This document shows positions 1-9,399 of a stretch of 64,000 bases of DNA, one piece after another. Within the stretch, counting starts at the first letter, position 1, and every line of letters starts with the position of its first letter. Both the position numbers and the translations under genes were made by a program. The stretch is from Commensalibacter papalotli (lineage in GTDB: Bacteria > Pseudomonadota > Alphaproteobacteria > Acetobacterales > Acetobacteraceae): contig NZ_CAMXCI010000003.1 of assembly GCF_947179115.1 (NCBI RefSeq), positions 146,663 to 210,662 of the forward strand, given 5' to 3'. Under the pieces are notes generated by a model. That model searched no databases and was not told the origin of the DNA. It was given only the letters and a program-made list of their open reading frames with translations.

Positions 1-1073
1 GGTCCCATTAATGCACTGGTTATGATGGCTGCATAAACCGCAGAAAAATTGGTTGAGAATGAGACATAGACTAGCAAAATCGTACCAATAATAGAATAAA
101 TAAATAAAACCATTTTTGGATTAAATTTCGTCATAAAGATGTTTGCGACGAATTTACCAATAAAGAAACAAGCAAAACTATAAAGCATAAAGTTGGTTGC
201 AGCCCTTTCGTTTTCTGCTCCTAATACCAGAGCTAGACGAATGGTAAAAGACCAAACAGCAGTTTGCATTCCTACATAGACAAATTGAGCAATAATACCG
301 TTTCTAAAGCTTTTATTTCTAATTAAATAAGAGAGTGTTTCACCGAAAGAAACTTTTTCAACCGTGTTATTCTCAGTACTAACTGGTTTACATCTGGGAT
401 AAGGGGTAAGAATAAACAATACTAAGACAATAGCTAGAACGATAATAATATATTTATAAGGAAGCAGAGTATATTGTAAATGTTCTAATTGAAAAGCTCT
501 GAGTTGATCACCTGAAAGTTTGCTAGCTTGCGAGTGTAGGCTGGCGCCTTCTTGGAAAATAAGATATTTTCCCATTAAGACACCGGTAATTGCACCAAAA
601 GGTTGGAAATTTTGGCTGATATTTAATCTTAACGTTGCATATTTTTTTGGGCCTAACATTGAACTATATGTATTTGAAGCCGTTTCAAGGAAACTAAGAC
701 CAAAGGCCATCGCTAAAATAGCGGCTAGAAACATCGTATAGGTTGCCATAGTTGAGGCAGGAAAAAATAAAGAACAACCAATAACATAAACGGCTAGTCC
801 AATAATAATACCAGCTTTGTAATTGGTTTTTTTAATAATTAACGATGCAGGAATAGCAATTAAAAAATAGCCACCATAAAATGCACTTTGAACCAAAGCA
901 CTCGCAAAGTCGCTTAAATTAAAAATGGTTTTAAATTGTGTAATCAGAATATCATTTAGACTAACTGGAACGCCCCATAAGGCAAATAAACAAGAAAGCA
1001 AAATAAATTGAAAAATTGGAGTTTTGTTTAAATAACCGTCTGGAAGTTGTTCAACAGATGATTTTGTAGTCAT
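1..1073 (-). CDS. fucP: FucP-type sugar:H+ symporter (3' end outside window)
   Basis: Only the first ~357 residues lie in the window; the frame stays open to base 1. The N-terminal half resembles L-fucose:H+ symporter FucP of the FHS family in the major facilitator superfamily: a first membrane helix followed by SLNDILITQF, then an AFYGGYFLIAIPA helix and the ETASNTYSSMLGP stretch, all hallmarks of this family. It would import a hexose or deoxyhexose across the inner membrane with protons. The ATG is set by a strong ribosome binding site, AAAGGAAG, seven bases upstream on the minus strand. The exact sugar cannot be read from the sequence; fucose is only the best-known family substrate. A second FHS transporter lies at 52902-54584. 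Confidence 0.8.
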   Translation of the reverse strand, partial: MTTKSSVEQLPDGYLNKTPIFQFILLSCLFALWGVPVSLNDILITQFKTIFNLSDFASALVQSAFYGGYFLIAIPASLIIKKTNYKAGIIIGLAVYVIGCSLFFPASTMATYTMFLAAILAMAFGLSFLETASNTYSSMLGPKKYATLRLNISQNFQPFGAITGVLMGKYLIFQEGASLHSQASKLSGDQLRAFQLEHLQYTLLPYKYIIIVLAIVLVLFILTPYPRCKPVSTENNTVEKVSFGETLSYLIRNKSFRNGIIAQFVYVGMQTAVWSFTIRLALVLGAENERAATNFMLYSFACFFIGKFVANIFMTKFNPKMVLFIYSIIGTILLVYVSFSTNFSAVYAAIITSALMG

Positions 1074-1219
1074 GACACTTCCTTTATAATGATAAAATTA
1101 TAGAGGCTTTGTATTAAAGCCTTGTTTCTATACTAATCAAAAAAAAAAAAGTGAAAGCATTTATTTGTATAAAGAAAGTGTTTTATTCAGTTGAGTATTA
1201 TTTATGCAACGAGTCATTG

Positions 1220-2284
1220 CTAATCTAAAGGAGGAAGCTTTTCTTCATCTTTTAACTTAGGGGTGCTGGCATCCATAATTGCTAAGATAGCAGCTGTTAA
1301 TGGAGAGGCTAAAATTAATCCTGGCATACCAAGAATGGTGCCAAAGACTGTTTGAGAAAGAATAGTAATTCCTGGAGGCATACGCACAGCGTGATTCTGC
1401 ACTAAAGGAGAGATAAAATTTCCTTCTAAAAACTGAATAACACAATAAAGAATTAATACAAGAACAGCTTCTTGTCTTCCTTGGGATAATCCAATTAATA
1501 CAGCTGGAACAGCTCCGATGATTGCTCCAATATAAGGAATAAAATTAGCAAGCCCTGCAACAACCCCTAATGCCAAAGCCAAAGGTACACCAATAATACT
1601 AAGACCTATAAAAGAACATGTACCAACAACCAACATAACAATAGATTGTCCCGCCGTCCATGACCATAATGTATGCCCGCCAATTAATAATAATTTACGC
1701 ATTTTAGGGCGTTGTTGGCTGGGAAAAAGGCGTAGCAACCCGTTTCCATATAACGTAGGAGAGGCTGCAAAATATAGCCCAGCAATAAAGATAACAAAGA
1801 CAGTTCCTATTACCCCAAAGACAGAGGTTATAAAACCAGTCATTGATCCTGCTATTCTTGAACTCAGCGAAGCACCAGACGAACGATGTCCACCAACAGA
1901 GTTTGGTAAGTAATCCATAATCATATTACCAAGTGGACTTGTATGTAATTGATCGCGTAAACTGCCAACTTGTGTCGTAATAGCATGTCTTAATTTAATG
2001 ATTTGTTCGCTGATTTGAGGGCCACTTGTTAACATTAACGCCACAAAAGCACTAATGATTGCAATAATAACAATAGTTAAAGCAACCCAATACGGTATTC
2101 GTGTATATTTACGTAAAATAGTTGCCAAACCTTTTAAGATGATTGCCATCAATGTCGCCGCAAAGACAATCATCAATAAATCACCAATTAGCCAAATAGC
2201 AAGAATCGCAACAGCAGCAATGACTACATTCTGGATTAAAGAAAAAAATCTTTCTTGTTGCGTTGGTTCAGTTGGAGTGGACAT
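1220..2284 (-). CDS. AI-2E family transporter (PerM/TqsA-like membrane protein)
   Basis: A 354-residue polytopic inner membrane protein with about eight hydrophobic segments. The pattern is typical of the AI-2E exporter/PerM superfamily: two N-terminal helices, a long polar region (about residues 90-150), then a dense helical half containing FIPYIGAIIGAVPA and a PLVQNHAVRMPPGITILS region. Members export autoinducer-2, act as Na+/H+ antiporters, or have no known substrate, so the function here is open. Three in-frame starts exist (TTG at 2302, ATG at 2296, ATG at 2284). None has a clear ribosome binding site, and I chose 2284 for the best N-terminus. It sits downstream of the polysaccharide export genes on the same strand, with a gap of about 110 bases. 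Confidence 0.8.
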   Translation of the reverse strand: MSTPTEPTQQERFFSLIQNVVIAAVAILAIWLIGDLLMIVFAATLMAIILKGLATILRKYTRIPYWVALTIVIIAIISAFVALMLTSGPQISEQIIKLRHAITTQVGSLRDQLHTSPLGNMIMDYLPNSVGGHRSSGASLSSRIAGSMTGFITSVFGVIGTVFVIFIAGLYFAASPTLYGNGLLRLFPSQQRPKMRKLLLIGGHTLWSWTAGQSIVMLVVGTCSFIGLSIIGVPLALALGVVAGLANFIPYIGAIIGAVPAVLIGLSQGRQEAVLVLILYCVIQFLEGNFISPLVQNHAVRMPPGITILSQTVFGTILGMPGLILASPLTAAILAIMDASTPKLKDEEKLPPLD

Positions 2285-2394
2285 TATGGGAAGCATTTGC
2301 AATTCAATTTTTTAAAAATAATTATGAATAAATAAGTTGTTTTGTTCTATCATGCAGTGATTATAAAGATAATACAATAGGGGAATAATAGTGA

Positions 2395-3216
2395 TCAAGA
2401 TAAAGAGTCTGTTTCCATTGTATGTTTGTATTCATTTAAGATTTCTTCTGTTGGTCCATCAGCAATAATTTGACCAGCTTTTAACCAGATAATTCGATTG
2501 CACCATTCCTTCAAAATAGGCAAAGAATGGGTAGTTAAAACAACAATCTCAGCTTTATTTACAATACTAACTAATCTTTTTTTTGCTTTTTCTTGAAAGT
2601 TACTGTCCCCTGCCATAAACCATTCATCCATTAACAAAATATTTGGAATGACAGAGGTAGAAAGACCAAAGCCAAGGCGCATGGTCATACCCGAAGAGTA
2701 AATCTTGATAGGGAGCTCCATAAACTCGTTAAGTTCAGCAAATTCTTCAACATCTTTTTCAAGTGTTTGAATTTGTTTATTGGATAACCCCATTCTTTTA
2801 CCTCTAAGGTAAATATTCTCTCTACCTGAAAGTAATGGGTTCATCCCAGCATTGGTGCTGAGTAAGGCTTCTATTGAACCACGGCTGGAAATGTGACCAG
2901 AATTAGGTTCATAAATTCCTGTGATTGCACGTAATAATGTTGATTTCCCTGCACCATTATGCCCAATTAATCCAACTCTTTCTCCTGATTGAATAGAGAG
3001 ATTAATATCGCGTAATGCCTGAATAACGATATCATTATTACCAGTAGTTGCAATTTCAGCACCTGTGCGTTGGTGTTGTTTTTGTTGTCCAGATATTATT
3101 TTGCCTGCTTTAGAGAATAAGGCTTTTTTAAGAGAGCGACTTTCTAATTGAAATAAAGGAAAATCAATAGAAAGATGCTCTAACTTTATAAAACTGGCTG
3201 GGTTAAATTCATTCAT
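2395..3216 (-). CDS. Polysaccharide ABC exporter ATP-binding protein (Wzt/KpsT type)
   Basis: 273-residue ATPase of the polysaccharide/polyol phosphate export family. Walker A GHNGAGKST is at residues 85-93, a degenerate signature YSSGM (instead of LSGGQ) at 173-177, and Walker B NILLMDEWF at 192-200. The degenerate signature and the EWF in Walker B are typical of Wzt/KpsT/TagH proteins. It lacks the extra C-terminal glycan-binding domain found in some Wzt proteins, so it would power export without that selectivity step. It lies 20 bases downstream of a glycosyltransferase, which lies downstream of the matching permease, so the three are probably one transcription unit. The polymer may be capsule or O-antigen; the sequence does not say which. 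Confidence 0.9.
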   Translation of the reverse strand: MNEFNPASFIKLEHLSIDFPLFQLESRSLKKALFSKAGKIISGQQKQHQRTGAEIATTGNNDIVIQALRDINLSIQSGERVGLIGHNGAGKSTLLRAITGIYEPNSGHISSRGSIEALLSTNAGMNPLLSGRENIYLRGKRMGLSNKQIQTLEKDVEEFAELNEFMELPIKIYSSGMTMRLGFGLSTSVIPNILLMDEWFMAGDSNFQEKAKKRLVSIVNKAEIVVLTTHSLPILKEWCNRIIWLKAGQIIADGPTEEILNEYKHTMETDSLS

Positions 3217-3236
3217 TATGTAAACTTGGTAAAACC

Positions 3237-4349
3237 CTAAATTGAATCAAGCTTTGAAACTGCATTTTTAATCATATCGACATTTAATGTAACCCAATCA
3301 AGATCAAAAAAACTATATTGAAGTCGATTAGAAGATGCGATTAAATATGGCCAAGCTGGCAAATAGTTCGTTCTGTTTAAAGAACGTGTAAATTCAATAA
3401 TCTCTGTGTCATTTTGACAGAATAGAAGGTTGATTAGTTCTGGCCTATGCGGAGAAATGATTAATTCTGCTTGTGAGAAAAGAGAGATTTGACTATCCCA
3501 ATCCATTGTGCTCAGATCAACAGATGGAATATCTAGATCTTTCAATGCCTGTTGAATCAAAGCTGTATCTTTATCTTCTAAGATTGGCATCATATTTTGA
3601 TCTTGATTGATAAAGAAGCGTGCAGGCAAGTCTTTATTATATTTGATATTTTTATTTAAATGAGAAAAGGATGCTTTAGCATCGTTAAAATTAAAGTAAG
3701 AATGTGGTAAATAGTTGTTAGGCCAAAAATATGAGAGTTTTTTTGCTTTATAAATACCATTTTTTAATTTTGTTACACGTTGTTCTAATCCTGTTTCGAT
3801 CAAAGATTTATTATATACTTCTTTAGAGATAGGATTAGGTATTGAAGTATTTTCACGATATTCAGGAATAACTATTTTCATGTGTTTAGGTGTATATTGA
3901 TTGGCTAAATATGCTTTGGATAAGCAATATCCCATCCAATGATTGTATCGCATCCATTGAGCGTCAAATGCAAGAAAGACTTCGTCCAACAACTCAACAT
4001 CTTGTAAATCTGGCAGTTCTTTGGATAAAAATTGAGGATCTTGGCAATAATACATGCTTTCTGTAATGACATGAAAATCATCAGTAACAATAATACCATC
4101 AGTTTTATCTTGAACGATAAAATAAACATTTTCTAAATTACAGAAAAACAACATTCCTGCTGGAATTTCATTCAAAGAATCCAGTGGTTTTTCACTCTTA
4201 GGATCAATTCCTTGAGCCAGTCTTGTCATTTGCTGATTAGGCATTGTTTCAACAGGTTTAAGGCGTGGTCGAGGAGAGGTAGAAACAGAGCTTTTTAAGA
4301 CACCAGGTGGGCGAAAAGAGAATGTTGAGTATTGGCCTTTGATTTTCAT
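3237..4349 (-). CDS. Glycosyltransferase family 61-like protein
   Basis: 370 residues. The middle and C-terminal parts carry the DUF563/GT61 pattern: a YNHWMGYCLS stretch near residue 135 (family consensus has a His-Trp before an aliphatic run), an ARFFINQDQN strand near 245, and a C-terminal AELIISPHRPELINLLFC segment followed by EIIEF. Soluble, without signal peptide or membrane helices, so it would act on the cytoplasmic face. It lies between the export permease and ATPase genes, arguing for a role in building the exported glycan. The first ~60 residues are polar, Pro/Arg-rich and not recognisable. The donor and acceptor sugars cannot be inferred. Confidence 0.7.
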   Translation of the reverse strand: MKIKGQYSTFSFRPPGVLKSSVSTSPRPRLKPVETMPNQQMTRLAQGIDPKSEKPLDSLNEIPAGMLFFCNLENVYFIVQDKTDGIIVTDDFHVITESMYYCQDPQFLSKELPDLQDVELLDEVFLAFDAQWMRYNHWMGYCLSKAYLANQYTPKHMKIVIPEYRENTSIPNPISKEVYNKSLIETGLEQRVTKLKNGIYKAKKLSYFWPNNYLPHSYFNFNDAKASFSHLNKNIKYNKDLPARFFINQDQNMMPILEDKDTALIQQALKDLDIPSVDLSTMDWDSQISLFSQAELIISPHRPELINLLFCQNDTEIIEFTRSLNRTNYLPAWPYLIASSNRLQYSFFDLDWVTLNVDMIKNAVSKLDSI

Positions 4350-4432
4350 ATTATTAACACCTTAATTTTTTATTCAAACAATAATTACAGAAACAAAAAA
4401 TGTCTATATAGTTGAGTATCCTAATTTGTTGA

Positions 4433-5260
4433 TTATATCCAAAAAGCTAAGCGACCTCTAGCCCTTATAAAAACATATCCAGCAGCAATCCATATAATAA
4501 TACTATATCCAATCGCATAAGCCCATACTCTCAAATCTAATGTTTGGCCTAACAAGGGGGCTCTAACAACATCTATAATAGGATATAAAGGATTATAGAC
4601 AAGGTACGTAATATGATGTTTAAGTTGCGAAGGTAACCAAATAATAGGGGTTACATAGAAAATAACTTGAATAAAACTATTAATAATTTGTGGAATATCA
4701 CGATAACGAGCACAAATACAACCCAGCAATAAACATATTGCTAATCCATCAACAAGCCACAGTGCGAAACCAGGAATACTTAATAAAGCGTTCCATCCAG
4801 GATGGATATTAAATACATAAAATACTATGGCTGGAATAACCAAATTAAAACTTAGAATAATTGCATTTCGGGTAATAGTGCGAAGGGCCTGTAGAAAAAA
4901 TGGTAGTTTTATGGAGTGGATTGTATCATTGGCTTGTAAAAAACATTGACATCCATCTGATAGCGTTGTTGAAATTCCGTGTTGCCAAAGAACGGTAGAT
5001 AAGGCAATAAAAGGCAAATACTCATGTAAATCCATTTTAAATAATGAACTATAAATAATTCCCATTGTTGCGATCATTGCGGCTGAGGTGGATGTAATCC
5101 ATAAAGGCCCTAAAGCAGATCCCTTATACCTTAATTTAATATCAAACCATCCGAGAGAGAACGCTAATCTCCATAATTTAAAGCCCTCTATAACATCAAT
5201 AAGAGCCTGATAGTATCGTGAGTTCATGGTACTATTATTTATTTTTGTAAGTAATGTCAT
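4433..5260 (-). CDS. Polysaccharide ABC exporter permease (Wzm/KpsM type)
   Basis: 275-residue ABC-2 type permease with about six membrane helices. The segment WFDIKLRYKGSALGPLWI near residues 38-55 is the conserved amphipathic entrance of Wzm/KpsM proteins, and NPLYPIIDVVRAPLLG before the last two helices is also typical. With the ATPase at 2395-3216 it would form the transporter that moves a lipid-linked polysaccharide across the inner membrane. It is the first gene of the unit and has no clear ribosome binding site. ATG 5260 is used here, and ATG 5227 (MNSRYY) is an alternative. Confidence 0.9.
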   Translation of the reverse strand: MTLLTKINNSTMNSRYYQALIDVIEGFKLWRLAFSLGWFDIKLRYKGSALGPLWITSTSAAMIATMGIIYSSLFKMDLHEYLPFIALSTVLWQHGISTTLSDGCQCFLQANDTIHSIKLPFFLQALRTITRNAIILSFNLVIPAIVFYVFNIHPGWNALLSIPGFALWLVDGLAICLLLGCICARYRDIPQIINSFIQVIFYVTPIIWLPSQLKHHITYLVYNPLYPIIDVVRAPLLGQTLDLRVWAYAIGYSIIIWIAAGYVFIRARGRLAFWI

Positions 5261-5645
5261 TGAGGGTTAAATGGCAATTCAATAAAAAGGAAAGAAGTTT
5301 AAGAGTTAAAGATCTTAAAATAAGTAAGCTAACTATAATAGATCCTTGGTTAATAAACAATCGATATATAAAAGCTTTTAAACCATATAATTTAAAATTT
5401 CAATTTTTTGTTACGCTTAGTTACGGGCTTATTTTATCTGCATTTATTTAGAGGGCAAGTACTTGCAAAAAATGTCAATACCTTGTAGATATTAAATAAT
5501 ATTTCAAAAGACTTATTATGATTCTTTTTTAAAAAGGAATAAATAAAATTTAGAAATATATACAAAAACGATAGGCGCACAAATTTATTTTATATTAAGA
5601 ATAACAACTTGATAATAAAATAAATATTTTTAAGGTAGAGGCATT

Positions 5646-7124
5646 ATGGCGCAGTTTAAAAGCAAATTGTTAAATTCTTCATTTGTTTGGTGTCAACATA
5701 ATATGATCAGCAAATTATTTACAAAGTCATCTACTGCTTTAATCCTTCGTCTAGGAAGTGTTAGCAGCTTGGCTGCTTTGGTTGCTGCATGCTCCTCTAC
5801 ACCACGCCCACAACAAGTTCCAATTGCACAAGAAGTTGCTAATTATAAAGCGCGCGCCCGTTCTTATTATGCGCCTCCTGGTCCAGCAAGTGATCCTTGG
5901 GGGCCGTACATCAAAGAAGCTTCCACGCGATTTGATGTTCCTGAAGCTTGGATACGTGCGGTTATGAAACAAGAATCGGGTGGAAATTCATTTGCTACTT
6001 CTGGTCCTGGGGCTATGGGGTTGATGCAATTAATGCCGCCAACTTATGATGAGTTAAAAGTTGCTTATAATCTTGGGGATGATGCTTATGATCCTCATGA
6101 TAATATTGCAGCAGGTGCAGCCTATATTCGCCAGATGTATGATATTTATGGATCCCCAGGGTTCTTAGCTGCATATAATGGTGGGCCAGGGCGTCTTGAT
6201 GATTTCTTAACGAGAAATAGAACGCTGCCTCTAGAGACACGTCGTTACGTAGCCTCTATTGGACCAAGAATTCAAGGATTTAATCCCAACCGTCGCTCTC
6301 AAGCTGATTTATTAGTTGAAAATCACGGTTCCGGTGCTGGCATTGATCCTAATTTATACGCATCAGCAGTCCAACCCTCTTCACATCGCAATAGGGCATT
6401 ATCTCCTCAGGCGAGTTCTGTACAACAAGCATGGGCTGGTCGTATGGGGGGGGGTGGCCAATCTGCCGCTGATAATTTAAATGTAGCCAGTTTAAATCGA
6501 GTCGATACTGCAACTACTGAAAGTTTAAACGGTCAAAGTTTAGGGAGTGCTGGGCGCAATGTAAATACGGCTTATGCTCAGCAAAAACGGCGTAATGTGA
6601 CAACAGGGTATCCAACCCAGTGGAAAAGTTTCGATCGTCAGCCTAGTAATACAACTGTCGCACAAACTGAAACACGTCAAGATATAAAATCTGCTTGGGC
6701 TTCTAGAGGATATAAGGCTTCACCTGCGCCTGTTGCTAACGAAGCGCCAATTATTATAGCCTCAGCTCAACAACCAGTTCAAGTTGCGTCTGCACCTATT
6801 GGAAATAGCAGTCGTTACTATCAACCCGTATCCTATCGTGTTCCTTCGAATACTAAGAAAGCAGTAAAAGTAAGCAATGTTTCTGCTGCTGGTGGATGGG
6901 GTATTCAAGTTGGTGCTTTTGCGTCTTCGTCTCAAGCTCAAAGTGCTGCAGGGCAAGCGAAAAATAAAGCATCTTTGCATGTGGGTTCTCAACAAGTGCA
7001 AGCTGTTACAGTTGGGAAGAATAAACTTTATCGCGCAAGGGTTACCGGTTTAAGTAAAGATGCGGCACAAAATGCATGTCAAAAACTATCATCTTGTATG
7101 TTACTTTCACCTTCAAAAATTTAA
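5646..7124 (+). CDS. Lytic transglycosylase lipoprotein with SPOR domain
   Basis: 492 residues. A long N-terminus leads into a hydrophobic segment and lipobox LVAAC with Cys49, so it should be a lipoprotein. Residues ~85-220 form a family-1 soluble lytic transglycosylase domain: catalytic Glu110 in MKQESGG, then GAMGLMQLMP, PHDNIAAGAAYI and AAYNGGPGRL. A Gln/Ser/Ala-rich low-complexity linker follows, and residues ~415-490 form a SPOR domain (GWGIQVGAFASSSQA at its start) that binds denuded peptidoglycan at the division site. It resembles RlpA-like or septal lytic enzymes in logic but has an SLT catalytic fold. The AAGGTAGAG site before 5646 supports this start; ATG 5703 (MISKLF) also gives a good signal peptide. 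Confidence 0.9.
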   Translation: MAQFKSKLLNSSFVWCQHNMISKLFTKSSTALILRLGSVSSLAALVAACSSTPRPQQVPIAQEVANYKARARSYYAPPGPASDPWGPYIKEASTRFDVPEAWIRAVMKQESGGNSFATSGPGAMGLMQLMPPTYDELKVAYNLGDDAYDPHDNIAAGAAYIRQMYDIYGSPGFLAAYNGGPGRLDDFLTRNRTLPLETRRYVASIGPRIQGFNPNRRSQADLLVENHGSGAGIDPNLYASAVQPSSHRNRALSPQASSVQQAWAGRMGGGGQSAADNLNVASLNRVDTATTESLNGQSLGSAGRNVNTAYAQQKRRNVTTGYPTQWKSFDRQPSNTTVAQTETRQDIKSAWASRGYKASPAPVANEAPIIIASAQQPVQVASAPIGNSSRYYQPVSYRVPSNTKKAVKVSNVSAAGGWGIQVGAFASSSQAQSAAGQAKNKASLHVGSQQVQAVTVGKNKLYRARVTGLSKDAAQNACQKLSSCMLLSPSKI

Positions 7125-7665
7125 AAATAAAATAATGTATTCTCAAGAATGTTTTTTATATGTTTTACATAATTTGGTAAGATTGCGTTACAGCGGATAA
7201 AATCTATTTTTAGCTGAGAATTTATATTGCAGTCTTTAGGGCTGCTTTTCTCACTTAAAATGATATAAATATTCATTATATAAACATTATATTGAATATC
7301 CACGTTAGCTGCGATATTTTGAAATATCTTCATAGAAGAGAGATCAGGTAACTCTACTTTATCTTTTTCTACTATATGTTCTAATCATAAATTTTATATT
7401 GGATTTAATATATTAACTCGTGTGTGAAACCTGGATAATATAGGTAAATGAGCTTTAAATTAATTGGTAATATATCAAATAATTAAACGACAAACCATTA
7501 ACCAAAATTTATATTACAAAGTTGTTTTATATTTAAGGAATTATCATAATTACAAAGATATAAAATAGGTAAGGGGGAAGCTAAATCCCTTTATTGTGGT
7601 GGTGAGGTAGAGAAGGTTAAAACCATATTAATATATATAAAAAGGGCAAAGGCCCTTTAGATTAA
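7125..7665. other. 540-base gap without a supported gene
   Basis: A+T-rich spacer between convergent genes. A 70-codon open frame on the minus strand (7121-7333) overlaps the end of the transglycosylase gene, has no ribosome binding site and no recognisable motif, so I do not call it. Apart from the hairpin at 7634-7658 I see no structured element. Confidence 0.6.
7634..7658 (-). terminator. Terminator of the nitroreductase gene
   Basis: Read on the minus strand, a 7-bp perfect stem AAAGGGC/GCCCTTT with a four-base loop is followed by further T and TATATA. It lies 8 bases past the stop codon of the gene at 7666-8322. Confidence 0.75.
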
Positions 7666-8322
7666 TTAGTAAAAAGTAAAAAGATCTTCTTTAGATAAAC
7701 GCGATTTTGGTAATTTAGCGTAAATGTCATCATCTGCGCGATATCCCAAAGTTATAACAACTAGGCTCATATAACCCTGCTCTGCAAGATTGAATTCTAT
7801 ATCCAAAGCCTTACTATCAAACCCTTCGATTGGAGTAGCATCAATTCCTAATGCAGCAGCACCCAATAGTAGATTACCTAATGCAATGTAACATTGTTTT
7901 GCCATCCAGTTTTGCGCATTTTGTTCAACACTATTATGCAATTCAATAAAACCCATATATTGGTTAACCATTTGTTCTACTTTTTCAAGAGATTCAACGC
8001 GTCCATCTAAATGAGCTTTTTTGATTGTTTTAGTTAAATAATTACGATCTATACTGGTTTTAGAACAAATCACCACACTATGAGAAGCATTAATAACTTT
8101 GTCATAGTTAAAGATGAAATTTCCTGAACTCATTGATGAAGCAATGCGTTTTTTACCTGTTGGTGTCCCTGTTAAGATAAAATGATAAGGTTGAGAATTT
8201 ATAGAAGTGGGCGAATATTGTAACAGTTCAATAAGTAGCTCAATTTGCTCTTCTGGTATTTTTTTATTTGGATTATATTTTTTTGTTGCGTACCGTTGAT
8301 GAATGATTTGTTTTAAATCCAT
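7666..8322 (-). CDS. NfsB-like NAD(P)H-dependent nitroreductase
   Basis: 218-residue FMN-dependent nitroreductase of the oxygen-insensitive NfsB group. Visible hallmarks are the N-terminal RYATKKYNPNK (phosphate-contacting basic cluster), SPTSINSQPYHF (FMN and substrate region), and a C-terminal DATPIEGFDSKALD followed by VVITLGYRADDD. Members reduce nitroaromatics and quinones with NAD(P)H, or serve as dihydropteridine reductase-like enzymes. The physiological substrate is not evident. The start is supported by AGAGGG five bases upstream. A paralogue with the same architecture lies at 37503-38147. A terminator follows at 7634-7658, so it is probably monocistronic. Confidence 0.9.
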   Translation of the reverse strand: MDLKQIIHQRYATKKYNPNKKIPEEQIELLIELLQYSPTSINSQPYHFILTGTPTGKKRIASSMSSGNFIFNYDKVINASHSVVICSKTSIDRNYLTKTIKKAHLDGRVESLEKVEQMVNQYMGFIELHNSVEQNAQNWMAKQCYIALGNLLLGAAALGIDATPIEGFDSKALDIEFNLAEQGYMSLVVITLGYRADDDIYAKLPKSRLSKEDLFTFY

Positions 8323-8436
8323 ATTTCCCTCTAAAAAAAAGTAATTTTATATATTATAACAATTGCAGTGATTAAATAAGAAATGATATGGGTTGTAAAG
8401 TAATATATTTGAAGTAGAGTTCAAAACCTAAAATTA

Positions 8437-9207
8437 TTAATTGGTATTGGTTGATATTACAGCGAGCATTGGAATTGTCATATATGTATTCAACTTTTCT
8501 AAATAGCGATTAACTTCAATATCCAGTGATATATTTTCTCTGTTTGGAATAGGCTTGAAAACATAAAAATTGGATCCATGAGGATCGTTTTGATAAGAGG
8601 GCGCGGGTTCATTGCCAATTGGGGTTACTTTTTGTAATAAAGCTTCTGCACCTTTGGCTGAAATTGTATAACAACCTAAACCAGCAAAAGAGAATATTTT
8701 TAGTGTTTGAATTGTTTTTAAATCACTACTTTGATAAGTTGGAATATCGATTAAATCATTATTTTCTTTTTTAAATTCTTCCTTATTATAACCAGGAAAA
8801 GTATAAATAGCTTTGGGTAAACAAGGCATTAATTCAATACACGGGTTCCAGTTTAAATTATATCCCCAAATCATCAGATCATAATCTTGTTGAGCAGATA
8901 AAGATATTTCTTGGTAATTTAAAAAGTTTTTGTGCGTGATGATATTCGATTCAAAAACAGTGATTGAGGATTGGTTTTGAACTGCTTGTTTCCACAGTGA
9001 AATATGAGCTTTGGTTAAAGCAAGATTTGCCATATCATATTTATTATTTTGTGTAATGAGATGATCTTTTAATAGTTCTTCACGTAACTCTAAATTAGAG
9101 CTATTAGCCTTAATGGGAGAGATTTCAACAGTAAGATGTTGGTTATTTTTTTTAAAACTGATCAGTTCTTGTGAAGATTGATCTGAGTAAATAACAAAAT
9201 AATTCAT
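8437..9207 (-). CDS. GT25-like glycosyltransferase-related protein
   Basis: 256 residues, no signal peptide. The layout recalls family 25 (LPS biosynthesis) glycosyltransferases: a first strand NYFVIYSD, then ALTKAHISLWKQAV (consensus Ser-His-xx-Leu-Trp), a strand ending in an acidic motif, and a late AGLGCYTISAKGAEALL. The acidic motif that is normally Glu-Asp-Asp appears here as ITVFESN, so the metal-binding aspartates are not where expected. That makes activity doubtful; it could be a diverged enzyme or a non-catalytic relative. The ribosome binding site is weak. It stands alone between the nitroreductase and a small membrane protein. Confidence 0.5.
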   Translation of the reverse strand: MNYFVIYSDQSSQELISFKKNNQHLTVEISPIKANSSNLELREELLKDHLITQNNKYDMANLALTKAHISLWKQAVQNQSSITVFESNIITHKNFLNYQEISLSAQQDYDLMIWGYNLNWNPCIELMPCLPKAIYTFPGYNKEEFKKENNDLIDIPTYQSSDLKTIQTLKIFSFAGLGCYTISAKGAEALLQKVTPIGNEPAPSYQNDPHGSNFYVFKPIPNRENISLDIEVNRYLEKLNTYMTIPMLAVISTNTN

Positions 9208-9330
9208 TCAATTTAACCCATTATTTTTATGTATAAATTTTCTGCTATTTATATAAGCATTAGAAAAATATATACAATATGAATAAGGAATAATTTAGAA
9301 TTAAAATATTATTTTTGAATATTTTGAATT

Positions 9331-9385
9331 CGTTGCGTTTTATAAAATTAGAGTATTTAATGAAATAATATTACAAAACGCAACG
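9331..9385. repeat. 11-bp inverted repeat downstream of a small membrane protein gene
   Basis: CGTTGCGTTTT at 9331-9341 is perfectly complementary to AAAACGCAACG at 9375-9385, with a 33-base A+T-rich loop. It lies 15 bases beyond the stop of the minus-strand gene at 9400-9696, so it may end that transcript, although no T-run follows. Confidence 0.5.
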
Positions 9386-9399
9386 TTTTATAATGAGCA

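Noticed and set aside
5254..5451. 65-codon plus-strand frame starting inside the wzm start region
   Set aside because: Overlaps the divergent permease start, Lys/Arg-rich with no pattern, and no ribosome binding site.
7121..7333. 70-codon minus-strand open frame in the gap after the transglycosylase gene
   Set aside because: Overlaps the upstream gene end, no ribosome binding site, no motif, A+T-rich chance frame.
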